DNA of 47,630 nt from Nocardioides mangrovicus (lineage in GTDB: Bacteria; Actinomycetota; Actinomycetes; Propionibacteriales; Nocardioidaceae). The position numbers were made by a program, and so were the translations under genes. The notes beneath the pieces were generated by a model, which had not been told where the DNA came from, searched no databases, and saw only the letters and a list, made by a program, of their open reading frames with translations. The stretch covers positions 177,636 to 225,265 of the forward strand of contig NZ_RDBE01000008.1 in assembly GCF_003674065.1 (NCBI RefSeq). The letters are read 5' to 3'. Numbering within the stretch: position 1 is the stretch's first letter; every line of letters starts with the position of its first letter. This document shows positions 34,380 to 41,134 of the stretch, one piece after another.

Positions 34380-34395
34380 TGAGGACATATGTCCC
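34380..34395 (-). promoter_or_regulatory. Palindromic box GGGAC-N4-GTCCTCA upstream of flgB
   Basis: The minus strand reads GGGACATATGTCCTCA; its core GGACATATGTCC is a perfect 12-base palindrome. It lies 15 bases upstream of the sigma-28-like -35 box of flgB. A near-identical box lies before fliA at 40532-40547 in the same orientation relative to the gene. Candidate binding site for a flagellar regulator. Confidence 0.55.
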
Positions 34396-34487
34396 GGCCC
34401 GGCGCCCTCAGCGCTCGAACGGCGCGGGCGTGCCACCGCCGGCGCACCCCTGGAGGAGTACGCCGGCGAGGTCCGGGTGGGTGGTAC

Positions 34488-34985
34488 TCAGCCGGGCGTG
34501 CCGACGAAGGACAGCCGTCCCCCGCCGTACCCGGCGATGTCGACCTTGAGGTCGAGCCGGCGACCCAGCGTGAGCGTGCGGACGAGCGCGTCGGGCGGCG
34601 TCGGGAGGCCGACCGGGTGCATCGCGTGCAACTTCACGTGCGTGTGCTCGCCGACGTTGAACAACGACGCGGCGATGTTGAGGATCTCGTAGAGGTTGTC
34701 GCGCAGGGTGTCGTCGAGGGTGCCCGCGCCCAGGGCGTCCTCGGCCTGCGAGGCCGGCACCAGGCCGACGGCGGCCGCGGCGCGCACCGAGAACGCCTGG
34801 TCGGCGCAGGAGACCGCGGTGACCTCGAGGTGGTCGGTGACGTAGACGCCCACGGTGACCGGGTTGATGGCGTTCGGCACCAGCGGCGGCGCCATTGCGA
34901 CCGTGACGTCGCGACCCAGCAGCCCTTCCAGCAGCTCGCGCACCTGCATGGGCGCGGGCACCGGGATGGCGAGCGCGGTGCTCAT
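34488..34985 (-). CDS. CheX/CheC-like protein, second copy (CheY phosphatase candidate)
   Basis: A 165-residue protein. The segment DDTLRDNLYEILNIAASLFN contains an E-x-x-N motif in the position used by CheX/CheC phosphatases to dephosphorylate CheY-P. The rest is divergent, so function is less sure than for the other CheX-like gene in this operon. ATG 34985 overlaps the stop of the upstream CheY gene (ATGA). It is the last gene of the cheY-cheX-cheY-cheX unit and could act on the neighbouring CheY-like proteins. Confidence 0.65.
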   Translation of the reverse strand: MSTALAIPVPAPMQVRELLEGLLGRDVTVAMAPPLVPNAINPVTVGVYVTDHLEVTAVSCADQAFSVRAAAAVGLVPASQAEDALGAGTLDDTLRDNLYEILNIAASLFNVGEHTHVKLHAMHPVGLPTPPDALVRTLTLGRRLDLKVDIAGYGGGRLSFVGTPG

Positions 34986-35344
34986 CGCAGGACCGGCGCC
35001 AGGGCGGACTCGAACGACTCCGGGGTGAACGGCTTGGCGATGAGGAACAGGGCGCCGCCCTGCTCGGCCCGCGTCCGCATCTCCTCCGAGCCCTCCGAGG
35101 TCACGAAGCCGAACGGCACGGTCGAGCCGCTCGAGCGCAGCGCGTCGAGAACGTCGATGCCGTTCATCTCGGGCATGTTCCAGTCCGAGAGCACCAGGTC
35201 CGGCGCCTCGGAGTGGACCTTGTCGAGCGCGTCGCGCCCGTTCTCGGCCTCCACGACGTCGTGGCCGTCGAAACCGGCCTGGCGAAGGGTGCGGATGACG
35301 ATCTGGCGCATCACGCGGCTGTCGTCGGCGACGAGGATCTTCAT
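34982..35344 (-). CDS. CheY-like single-domain response regulator, second copy
   Basis: Receiver domain alone, 120 residues. Acidic pocket DDS at the N-terminus, phospho-acceptor Asp in LVLSDWNMPEMNG (about residue 52), Thr in GFVTSEG and the conserved Lys in IAKPF are all present. No output domain is fused, so it should act by protein contact, for example with the motor switch. ATG 35344 overlaps the stop of the CheX gene upstream and its own stop overlaps the next CheX-like gene. The pocket is intact, so phosphorylation by a kinase encoded elsewhere is expected. Confidence 0.9.
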   Translation of the reverse strand: MKILVADDSRVMRQIVIRTLRQAGFDGHDVVEAENGRDALDKVHSEAPDLVLSDWNMPEMNGIDVLDALRSSGSTVPFGFVTSEGSEEMRTRAEQGGALFLIAKPFTPESFESALAPVLR

Positions 35345-35802
35345 GAGACTGCTCCAGGATCGAGAAGGTAGGTGGTCAGGCTGATGGGACGGCCGTCCAG
35401 GACGGCGACGCAACGCCCCTGCTCCTCGGCGTGCGAGGGAGGTGCGACCTCGCCGGTGACGGTCACCGGCAGCGACAGGGTGCTGGGGCCGGGCAGCATG
35501 CTCTTGAGGTTGCCGCCGAGCACGTTGACCAGCTCGCCGAGGGCGTCGGCGACGTCCTCGGTGGTCGGGTCGTCGACCATCAGCAGCCGCGACGCGACGT
35601 CGACGGCCGCCTCGCGGGGCATCGCGGTCGCGATGAGCATCGCGACGGGCCCCGAGACGGTGACGGTGGCGGTCCAGGTCTCCCCCGCCGACGCGTCGAC
35701 GTCGGGCAGCGGGCCGAAGGCGGGCTCGACCTCGAGCAGCGAGGACCACACCTGCTCGACGATCGCCTCGACGTCCTCGGGGGCGAGTAGCGAGATGGTC
35801 AT
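35341..35802 (-). CDS. cheX: CheX-like CheY-P phosphatase
   Basis: A 153-residue single-domain protein. The helix VADALGELVNVLGGNLKSMLPGP contains the catalytic E-x-x-N pair and the GGN-K extension typical of CheX. CheX removes phosphate from CheY-P and is used by bacteria without CheZ. ATG 35802 has GGAAGGAG upstream inside the preceding cheY gene and overlaps its stop codon. Being paired one-to-one with a CheY suggests each phosphatase may serve its upstream neighbour; this is inference. Confidence 0.82.
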   Translation of the reverse strand: MTISLLAPEDVEAIVEQVWSSLLEVEPAFGPLPDVDASAGETWTATVTVSGPVAMLIATAMPREAAVDVASRLLMVDDPTTEDVADALGELVNVLGGNLKSMLPGPSTLSLPVTVTGEVAPPSHAEEQGRCVAVLDGRPISLTTYLLDPGAVS

Positions 35803-36194
35803 ACCTGGGCTCCTTCCGGCAGCAGGCCCAGCAGGCTGAGCTTGTCGGCGATGGCGTCGGCGGTGAAGGGCTTGAGCACGTACTCGTGCGCCCCGGCCGC
35901 GAGCGCCTTGACGATCTGGGAGTGCTCGCTCTCGGTGGTGACCATCATCAAGGTGATGTCGCGCCACTCGGCGTGAGCACGGACGGTGGTGATGAACTCA
36001 TAGCCGTCCATCACCGGCATGTTCCAGTCGACCAGGCACACCGCGGGATGGTGGCCGGCCTCCAGCACGTCGAGCGCCTCGCGGCCGTGACCGGCCTCCA
36101 GCACCTCGAACCCCAGCGGCGTCAGCGTGCGCCGCAGGATGCTCCGCATCGCGCGAGAGTCGTCGATGACGAGAGCCAGCGTGCCATTTTCCAT
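35799..36194 (-). CDS. CheY-like single-domain response regulator, first copy
   Basis: Receiver domain of 131 residues, first gene of the four-gene chemotaxis operon. DDSRAMRS forms the acidic pocket, the acceptor Asp is in CLVDWNMPVMDGYEF (about residue 56), Thr is in MMVTTES and Lys in VLKPFTADAI. The N-terminus is MENGTLALVIDD. ATG 36194 lies seven bases after the sigma-28 -10 box, so the mRNA would be leaderless or nearly so. It shares DWNMP with the second CheY of the operon but differs elsewhere, suggesting an old duplication. Confidence 0.9.
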   Translation of the reverse strand: MENGTLALVIDDSRAMRSILRRTLTPLGFEVLEAGHGREALDVLEAGHHPAVCLVDWNMPVMDGYEFITTVRAHAEWRDITLMMVTTESEHSQIVKALAAGAHEYVLKPFTADAIADKLSLLGLLPEGAQV

Positions 36195-36201
36195 GTGCAG
36201 G

Positions 36202-36229
36202 TGATCGGCGGCAGGACCGCGATCTTGAG
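36202..36229 (-). promoter_or_regulatory. Sigma-28 promoter of the cheY-cheX-cheY-cheX operon
   Basis: Minus-strand CTCAA (36225-36229), exactly 15 bases, GCCGATCA (36202-36209): identical in both boxes to the fliC promoter. The start codon follows seven bases after the -10 box. Confidence 0.78.
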
Positions 36230-36362
36230 GAAATCGGACCGGGCCGGCCAGTGGTCCACACCGGTTCCCGCTCCCCCTCGGCGGGGATGCCTCCGACGCG
36301 CCTGCTCGCCGGGGCTCCCGACAAGACGCCTCGTCCCTCGGCTCCTCAAGACGGCGCGGAGA

Positions 36363-36399
36363 GCTGCTCGACCACCCGTCGTCGCGGTGGTCGAGCAGC
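36363..36399. terminator. Strong hairpin downstream of the fliT-like gene
   Basis: GCTGCTCGACCAC (36363-36375) pairs perfectly with GTGGTCGAGCAGC (36387-36399), 13 pairs with an 11-base loop. It lies about 60 bases after the end of the fliD-fliS-fliT-like unit and may stop it. There is no T-run. Confidence 0.55.
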
Positions 36400-36433
36400 G
36401 AGGCTAGGAACGAGCGAGCGCGTCGGGACCACC
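36386..36433. repeat. Intergenic palindromic element GGTGGTCGAG ... GTCGGGACCACC
   Basis: About 48 bases with complementary ends (GGTGGTC and GACCACC) and a GAGC-rich middle (GAGCAGCGAGG, GAACGAGCGAGCG). I recall similar sequences dispersed between genes in Nocardioides-type genomes; this cannot be checked here. It shares an arm with the hairpin at 36363-36399, so the two folds exclude each other. Confidence 0.5.
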
Positions 36434-36458
36434 CCTCCGCCGGCGGCGGCTGGGCAGG

Positions 36459-36797
36459 TCAGCCGACGACGTCGACGAACCGCGGCAGGTGCGTCGTCGC
36501 CGGCTCGGCGACGTCGACGTAGGCGCGGACCTGCGCGGTCGCGCGCATGGCGGCCAGGACCTTGCCGGCCAGCTCCTGCTGGCGTCGGTTGAGGTCACGG
36601 GCACGCGCGGCCAGGGTGGCCGGGAGCGGGCTGTGGACCTCCGGTGGGGTCCAGGCAACGGCCAAGGCCTCCTCGAAGCTGGCCTCGCCGTGCAGGGAGT
36701 CGGAGTAGAGCACCTCGCCGCGCAGGGCGCGCTCGCTCGTGGCCAGCTCGGCCTCGAGGCCGTCGAGGTGACGGCTCCACTCCTGCTCCGGGGTCAT
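36459..36797 (-). CDS. Unrecognised small helical protein, FliT-like by position
   Basis: A 112-residue, Glu/Ala/Arg-rich protein predicted mostly helical, with DGLEAELATSERALRGEVL and AARARDLNRRQQELAGKVLAAM. It has no motif I can name. It directly follows fliS: ATG 36797 is one base after the fliS stop and has GGAGG upstream. In many flagellar clusters fliD-fliS is followed by the FliD chaperone fliT, and size and helix content fit. The call is therefore contextual only. The C-terminal PRFVDVVG is not helical. Downstream lie strong hairpins. Confidence 0.5.
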   Translation of the reverse strand: MTPEQEWSRHLDGLEAELATSERALRGEVLYSDSLHGEASFEEALAVAWTPPEVHSPLPATLAARARDLNRRQQELAGKVLAAMRATAQVRAYVDVAEPATTHLPRFVDVVG

Positions 36798-36798
36798 C

Positions 36799-37188
36799 TC
36801 ACCGGCCTCCGGCGACGGCCATGGCAGCCTGCTGCCAGGTCTCGGCGATGCTGCGGACCAGCACCTCGCACTCGGCCGCGGCGATGACGTCCTTGTGCAG
36901 GTTGGCCTGCAGCAGCCGGCGGTAGACGTAGTCGTACAGGGCGGCCAGCTCGTGGCCGCCGGCGAAGCCCGTGGGGTCCAGGCTGGTGCGCAGCTCGGTG
37001 ACGATGTCCTGGGCGTGCACCAGGTTGCGGTGCGCCTCGGCGAGGTCGTCGCCCTCGAGGGCGGCGACCGCCCGGCGCAGGTCGAGCACGAGCCGCTGGC
37101 ACAGCAGCACGAGCAGGCGTGCGGGGTCGGCGGTGGCGACGCTGTTGTCGACGTAGGCGGCGCGAACGTCGCTCATCATCATGGTCAT
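36799..37188 (-). CDS. fliS: Flagellin export chaperone FliS
   Basis: Four-helix chaperone of 129 residues that holds the C-terminus of flagellin before export. The pattern AAYVDNSVATADPARLLVLLCQRLVLDLRRA and H-NLVHAQDIVTELRTSLD matches FliS, including the conserved Y near the N-terminus and the YDYVYRRLLQANLHKD helix. I chose ATG 37188 because GGAGG lies five bases upstream; three later ATGs follow at once (MTMMM). It sits between fliD and the fliT-like gene, its usual place. Confidence 0.9.
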   Translation of the reverse strand: MTMMMSDVRAAYVDNSVATADPARLLVLLCQRLVLDLRRAVAALEGDDLAEAHRNLVHAQDIVTELRTSLDPTGFAGGHELAALYDYVYRRLLQANLHKDVIAAAECEVLVRSIAETWQQAAMAVAGGR

Positions 37189-37232
37189 GGTGCCCTCCGT
37201 GGCTTCCGTGACTGGTGGGTGGATGTCCCGCA

Positions 37233-38588
37233 TCAGCTCGAGGAGCTGGAGAGGGAGTCGATCTGGCTGCTGAGCCAGGTGGACTGGGAGTTCAGGTTGC
37301 TCAAGGTGGTGGCCAGGTTCGTGTAGAGCGTGGTCAGCGAGGTCTTCTTGGCCGCGAGCCGGACGTCCCAGTCGGCGATGTCGTCGGTGAGACGCCTCGC
37401 AGTGGTCTGGTGGTTGGTGATCGTGGAGGTCAGGGTGCCGGTGTAGGTGTCGCTCGCGCCTGCGGCGATCTTTTGAATACGGTCGGCGAAGCCGGTGGTG
37501 CCCGTGGTGCTGGCGGTGAACTTGGCCTGCACGGCGGCGGGATCGGCGTTGTAGGCCGCGGTGAAGGCATCGGAGTCGAAGACCAGCTTGCCGTCGCGAT
37601 CCGTCTGGATGCCGATGCTGGACAGGCTGGTGCCGTCGCCGGGGTACACGGCGTCGAGCAGCGAGTCGCGCAGTGCCGAGACCGACGCGTCCCCGGACAG
37701 GGCGCCGGCGGCCTTGGTGCTGGTGTCGTAGGCGGTGAGGGAGTCGATCTTGGCCAGCAGCGTGTTGACGTTGTCGACCAGCGACTTGACCGCCGCGGTG
37801 GTGGTGCTCGTGTCCCGCGCCACGGTGAGGTCCACCGTGCTCCCGACAGCGGCCGACGAGACCGTGAAGGTGGCACCGGGCACCACGCCGGTGAATGTGT
37901 TGCTGGCCGAGTGGATCGTGTCGCCACCGATGGTGATCGCGGCGTCTCGTCCCTGGGTGACGTTCGCCCCGCCCAGCAGGTCCGAGCCGTCGGCGTTGGT
38001 GAGCGTGAAGGCGGCCGCCGCGCCCGTGGCGTTGGCCGTGACGTTGAGCCGGTAGCTGCCGTCGTCGAGCTTGAGCTTGCTGGCGCTGACGCCAGTGCCG
38101 GTGGCGTTGAGCGCCGAGACGAGGCTGTCCAGCGTGCCGGTGCCGGTGCTGATCGACTTCGCGACGCCGTTGACGGTCAGCGTCACCGAGCTGCCGGACA
38201 CGACGGTGTCGGTGCCGGCGGCGCTGGTGGCGAAGGCCAGCTTGTGGGCCTGGGCGGTCTGGTCGACCGAGAAGTTGTAGGTGCCGGCCACGGTGCCGGT
38301 GGTGGCGGAGGCGGCGACGTTGCTGCTGGAGGAGCTCACAGACAGGTTGCCCCACCCGCTGCTCGTCGCGAGCGCCTTGGCCTGGGTGGCCAGGGCGGCC
38401 ACCTGGGTGTTGAGCGACTGGAGGGTGGAGATCGTGCTGTTCTCGGTGGTGAGCTTGGTCTTCAGGTTGGTCTGCGGCTGCGCCTCGACGGTCATCAGCT
38501 GGGTGACCAGGGTGGTGGGATCGAACCCGCTCACCAGGCCGCTGACCAGGCTGCTGACCGAACTCGTGCTGCTGCTCGTGGTGGTCAC
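37233..38588 (-). CDS. fliD: Flagellar filament cap protein FliD
   Basis: Filament cap (HAP2) of 451 residues. The N-terminus has VSGFDPTTLVTQLMTVEAQPQTNL, the family signature. The centre is Thr/Ser/Ala-rich with NVTQGRDA-ITIGG-TI and the GVVPGATFTV segment. The C-terminus has LYTNLATTLSNLNSQSTWLSSQI. GTG 38588 has AGGAAGG upstream; the longer start at 38630 lies inside the hairpin that follows fliC and is rejected. It is preceded by fliC on the same strand and followed by fliS after 44 bases. Confidence 0.92.
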   Translation of the reverse strand: MTTTSSSTSSVSSLVSGLVSGFDPTTLVTQLMTVEAQPQTNLKTKLTTENSTISTLQSLNTQVAALATQAKALATSSGWGNLSVSSSSSNVAASATTGTVAGTYNFSVDQTAQAHKLAFATSAAGTDTVVSGSSVTLTVNGVAKSISTGTGTLDSLVSALNATGTGVSASKLKLDDGSYRLNVTANATGAAAAFTLTNADGSDLLGGANVTQGRDAAITIGGDTIHSASNTFTGVVPGATFTVSSAAVGSTVDLTVARDTSTTTAAVKSLVDNVNTLLAKIDSLTAYDTSTKAAGALSGDASVSALRDSLLDAVYPGDGTSLSSIGIQTDRDGKLVFDSDAFTAAYNADPAAVQAKFTASTTGTTGFADRIQKIAAGASDTYTGTLTSTITNHQTTARRLTDDIADWDVRLAAKKTSLTTLYTNLATTLSNLNSQSTWLSSQIDSLSSSSS

Positions 38589-38630
38589 GCCGAGGTCCTT
38601 CCTGCTCGAGGTGGTGCTGTGACGCGACAC

Positions 38631-38660
38631 GGGCGGGACCGGCTGGAGCCGATCCCGCCC
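38631..38660 (-). terminator. Hairpin between fliC and fliD
   Basis: Read leftward, GGGCGGGATCGGCT and AGCCGGTCCCGCCC pair over 14 bases (one G-U) around a 2-base loop, 33 bases after the fliC stop. It probably ends or stabilises the fliC mRNA and lowers fliD expression. No T-run is present. Confidence 0.7.
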
Positions 38661-38693
38661 GCCTCACGTGGTACTGCTGACGCTACGCAGGGG

Positions 38694-39482
38694 TCACTGC
38701 AGCAGCTTCAGCACCGACTGCGGAGCCTGGTTGGCCTGCGCCAGCATGGCGGTGCCGGCCTGCGACAGGATCTGCGAGCGGGTGAAGGACGCCATCTCCG
38801 AGGCCATGTCGGTGTCGGCGATGCGCGACTCCGACGCGGTCAGGTTCTCGATGGCGACGTTGGTGCTGTTGATGCGGTGCTCGAACCGGTTCTGCACCGC
38901 GCCGAGGTCGGCTCGGGTGGCGGACACGGTGTTGATCGCGTCCGTGATGCCGCTCTGCGTGGTGATCGACAGGGTGCTGGCGTCGAACTTCACCGGGGTG
39001 TCGATGTCGATCGTGTCGGTCGAGCTGGAGCCCACCTGGAACGACAGCGTCGAACCGGTGGCGGCGGCGAACAGGTTGACGCCGTTGAAGTTGGCGTTGT
39101 CCTGGACCTTGCCGATCTCGGTGGCGAGCTGGCTGAACTCGGTGGAAAGGGCCGTCTGCGACTCGGAGTTGTTCGTCGCGTTGGCGTACTGCGTGGCGAG
39201 GTCGTTCATGCGCTGCAGCATGGAGTGGACCTCAGTGAGCGCACCTTCAGCGGTCTGCGCGACGGAGACGCCGTCCTGGGCGTTGCGCACCGCAACGTTC
39301 AGGGAGCCGATCTGCGACTTCAGACCCTCCGAGATCGCCAGGCCGGCGGCGTCGTCGGCGGCGCGGTTGATGCGGGAGCCGCTGGAGAGCTTCTCCAGGG
39401 ACTTCGACATCTGCGACTGCGTGACCGAGAGGTTCCGGTAGGCGTTGAGGCTGTCGGTGTTGGTGTTGATGCGGAGACTCAT
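38694..39482 (-). CDS. fliC: Flagellin FliC
   Basis: Filament subunit of 262 residues, short and consistent with conserved D0/D1 helices plus a small central region. The N-terminus MSLRINTNTDSLNAYRNL, LSSGSRINRAADDAAGLAISE and the C-terminus SRIADTDMASEMASFTRSQILSQAGTAMLAQANQ are textbook. The 90-105 loop reads LQRMNDLATQYANATN. ATG 39482 has AGGAAGGA upstream. A near-perfect sigma-28 promoter precedes it, and the leader carries several GGA triplets, candidate CsrA sites. Only one flagellin gene is in the window. Confidence 0.97.
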   Translation of the reverse strand: MSLRINTNTDSLNAYRNLSVTQSQMSKSLEKLSSGSRINRAADDAAGLAISEGLKSQIGSLNVAVRNAQDGVSVAQTAEGALTEVHSMLQRMNDLATQYANATNNSESQTALSTEFSQLATEIGKVQDNANFNGVNLFAAATGSTLSFQVGSSSTDTIDIDTPVKFDASTLSITTQSGITDAINTVSATRADLGAVQNRFEHRINSTNVAIENLTASESRIADTDMASEMASFTRSQILSQAGTAMLAQANQAPQSVLKLLQ

Positions 39483-39540
39483 GATGGTTCCTTCCTGGAT
39501 GGTGAGTCGTGGTTCGCGGATCCCGTCCGTGGGCTCCGTG
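39483..39540 (-). promoter_or_regulatory. fliC leader with GGA motifs (candidate CsrA target)
   Basis: The leader of about 58 bases predicted from the sigma-28 start contains five GGA triplets; two are in AGGAAGGA over the Shine-Dalgarno and others are in CACGGAG and ACGGACGGGA. CsrA binds GGA triplets and blocks flagellin translation in Bacillus. fliW and csrA lie 4 kb away. Confidence 0.5.
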
Positions 39541-39546
39541 GTGAGG

Positions 39547-39574
39547 TGATCGGCGGGGCTCTGGTTCGGTTGAG
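39547..39574 (-). promoter_or_regulatory. Sigma-28 promoter of fliC
   Basis: Minus-strand CTCAA (39570-39574), 15 bases, GCCGATCA (39547-39554). It compares with the enteric consensus TAAA-N15-GCCGATAA. It lies between the fliA stop and fliC. Confidence 0.82.
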
Positions 39575-39616
39575 CGGTTCGGAGAAGTTTTTTCTGCCGA
39601 GTTGGCGCGGGCGCGC

Positions 39617-40480
39617 TCAGGCGGTGGCGTCGATGCGCATCGGCGTATGGTGCCGCTCGAGACCGGAGGCGTGACGGGCGGCCACGGCGGCGTAGTAGGA
39701 CTCGCGGCGCCGCACGGCGCAGCCGGTGCCGGTCTCTGCCGGGGCCAGCTCGGGGTCCAGGGCTCGGTGCAGGGCACCGCGCAGCAGCACGAGCGCCTCG
39801 CCGCGCATCTGCGAGACGCGCGACTCGGTGACGCCGAGCTCGGCGGCGATGTCGGCCATCGGCCGCTCGGCCAGGAAGTACTGCTCGACGACGACGCGCA
39901 GCCGCTCGGGCAGCTCGGCGACGGCCTCCACCATGTACGTCATGCGCTCGCGGTCCTGCACGACCTGCTCGGGCGTGGGACCGGCGGTCGGCAGCAGGTT
40001 CTCGATGTCCTCGCGCTCGGTCTCGTGGATGGAGACGAGCTGGGCACGGGAGATGTCGTCCTCGTTGCGGGCGAGCTCCTCGGTGGTGATGCCCAGGGCG
40101 GCGGCCACCTCCTGGGAGCTCGGCAGACGGCGCAGCGCGGTGGCCAGCTGCTGGCGCACCTCCTCGGCCGCACGAGCCTTGCGGCGCACCGAGCGCGATG
40201 CCCAGTCGATGCTGCGCAGCTCGTCGAGGATGGCACCGCGCACCCGGGTCGAGGCGTAGCCGGCGAACGGCACCCCGCGGGCGGTGTCGAAGGAGCGGGC
40301 GGCCTGCACCAGGGCGAACATGCCGGCCGAGGTGAGGTCGTCGCGGTCGACGTGAGCAGGCACGCGGGCCATGGCTTCGCGGACGGCGTGGGCGACGAGC
40401 GGGAGGTGGGCGCTGACCAGCTCGTCGATGTCGTCGGCGACCGGTGCCACGGGCGTCTGTGCGTTCACGAGGTGGAACAT
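39617..40480 (-). CDS. fliA: RNA polymerase sigma factor FliA (sigma-28)
   Basis: Group 3 sigma factor of 287 residues that directs late flagellar and chemotaxis transcription. Region 2 shows DDLTSAGMFALVQAARSFDTARGVPFAGYASTRVRGAILDELRS, typical of FliA/SigD. Region 3 follows (LPSSQEVAAALGITTEEL), and region 4 has the helix-turn-helix MADIAAELGVTESRVSQM. A C-terminal tail of about 45 residues extends past region 4. ATG 40480 is preceded by TAGACC six bases upstream, so the mRNA is probably leaderless. No anti-sigma factor FlgM was found in the window. The gene is divergent from flgN. Confidence 0.95.
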   Translation of the reverse strand: MFHLVNAQTPVAPVADDIDELVSAHLPLVAHAVREAMARVPAHVDRDDLTSAGMFALVQAARSFDTARGVPFAGYASTRVRGAILDELRSIDWASRSVRRKARAAEEVRQQLATALRRLPSSQEVAAALGITTEELARNEDDISRAQLVSIHETEREDIENLLPTAGPTPEQVVQDRERMTYMVEAVAELPERLRVVVEQYFLAERPMADIAAELGVTESRVSQMRGEALVLLRGALHRALDPELAPAETGTGCAVRRRESYYAAVAARHASGLERHHTPMRIDATA

Positions 40481-40486
40481 TTGCAG

Positions 40487-40515
40487 GGTCTATGTCCGGT
40501 TATGAGCGGTTTCAA
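40487..40515 (-). promoter_or_regulatory. Sigma-70-like leaderless promoter of fliA
   Basis: Minus-strand TTGAAA (40510-40515), 17 bases, TAGACC (40487-40492), six bases, then ATG. The -35 box matches TTGACA in five of six positions. The -10 box lacks the final T, so an activator may be needed. Confidence 0.55.
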
Positions 40516-40531
40516 GTAATCCGTCGGCAAC

Positions 40532-40547
40532 TGAGGACCTTTGTCCC
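40532..40547 (-). promoter_or_regulatory. Palindromic box GGGAC-N4-GTCCTCA upstream of fliA
   Basis: The minus strand reads GGGACAAAGGTCCTCA, 16 bases upstream of the fliA -35 box. It matches the box before flgB in 12 of 12 bases outside the central four. In the plus direction it lies 110 bases before flgN, so it could also serve the divergent operon. Confidence 0.55.
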
Positions 40548-40586
40548 AGATGGAGCGAAGAACCGGGAATCCGCAGTGCCGTTTCG

Positions 40587-40614
40587 CTCAGGTGGTCGCG
40601 CCCCCCGCCGATCA
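40587..40614 (+). promoter_or_regulatory. Sigma-28 promoter of flgN-flgK-flgL-fliW
   Basis: CTCAG (40587-40591), exactly 15 bases, GCCGATCA (40607-40614); 42 bases lie between the -10 box and ATG 40657. This gives a leader that includes AAGGA. Confidence 0.72.
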
Positions 40615-40656
40615 GCCCTGGGTCACACCGCTCGACCCCGCACGGAAGGACCCCGC

Positions 40657-41133
40657 ATGGACAAGCTCTCCGACATCTTGTGGCGTGAGCGCGAGCTCTT
40701 GGACTCGTTGCTGTTCAAGCTCGAGGTCGAGCAGATGGTGCTGGCCACCGGACGCACCCACTGGCTGGGACGCGCCGCGCGCGAGGTCGAGCTGGTCCTG
40801 ACGGTGCTGCGCGAGACCGAGATCCTGCGCTCCGTGGCCGCCGACGAGGCCGCGGAGACGGTCGGACTGTCGCCCAACCCGAGCCTGCGGGCGCTGGCCG
40901 AGGCCGCTCCCGAGCCGTGGCGCGGCATCCTGCTGGACCACCGGCAGGGCTTCGAGGAGGTCAGCCGGCAGATCACCGCGCTCGCCGAGAACAACCGCGA
41001 GCTGCTGACCGTCGGGCTGCGCTCGGCCCGAGAGGCGCTGCTCGACCTCGAGCAGTCCGCCGAGGGCTACCGTCCCGACGGCGGCGCCGTGCTCACCGAG
41101 CTCACCCCCCGGCTGGTCGACCGGAGCCTGTGA
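40657..41133 (+). CDS. flgN: Flagellar chaperone FlgN-like
   Basis: A 158-residue helical protein starting MDKLSDILWRERELLDSLLFKLEVEQMVL, with the E-LLD-L-KLE-E pattern seen in FlgN-type export chaperones of the hook-filament junction proteins. ATG 40657 has AAGGA upstream. The gene is directly followed by its presumed clients flgK and flgL, which is the main support. C-terminal heptads (ITALAENNRELLTVGLRSAREALLDL) complete the hairpin-like fold. Transcription from the sigma-28-type promoter places it among late genes. Confidence 0.82.
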   Translation: MDKLSDILWRERELLDSLLFKLEVEQMVLATGRTHWLGRAAREVELVLTVLRETEILRSVAADEAAETVGLSPNPSLRALAEAAPEPWRGILLDHRQGFEEVSRQITALAENNRELLTVGLRSAREALLDLEQSAEGYRPDGGAVLTELTPRLVDRSL

Positions 41134-41134
41134 C

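Noticed and set aside
39585-39598. T-rich run near fliC as an intrinsic terminator
   Set aside because: The run (AGTTTTTTCT) has no preceding stem in the plus direction and no plus-strand gene ends there. On the minus strand it is an A-run.
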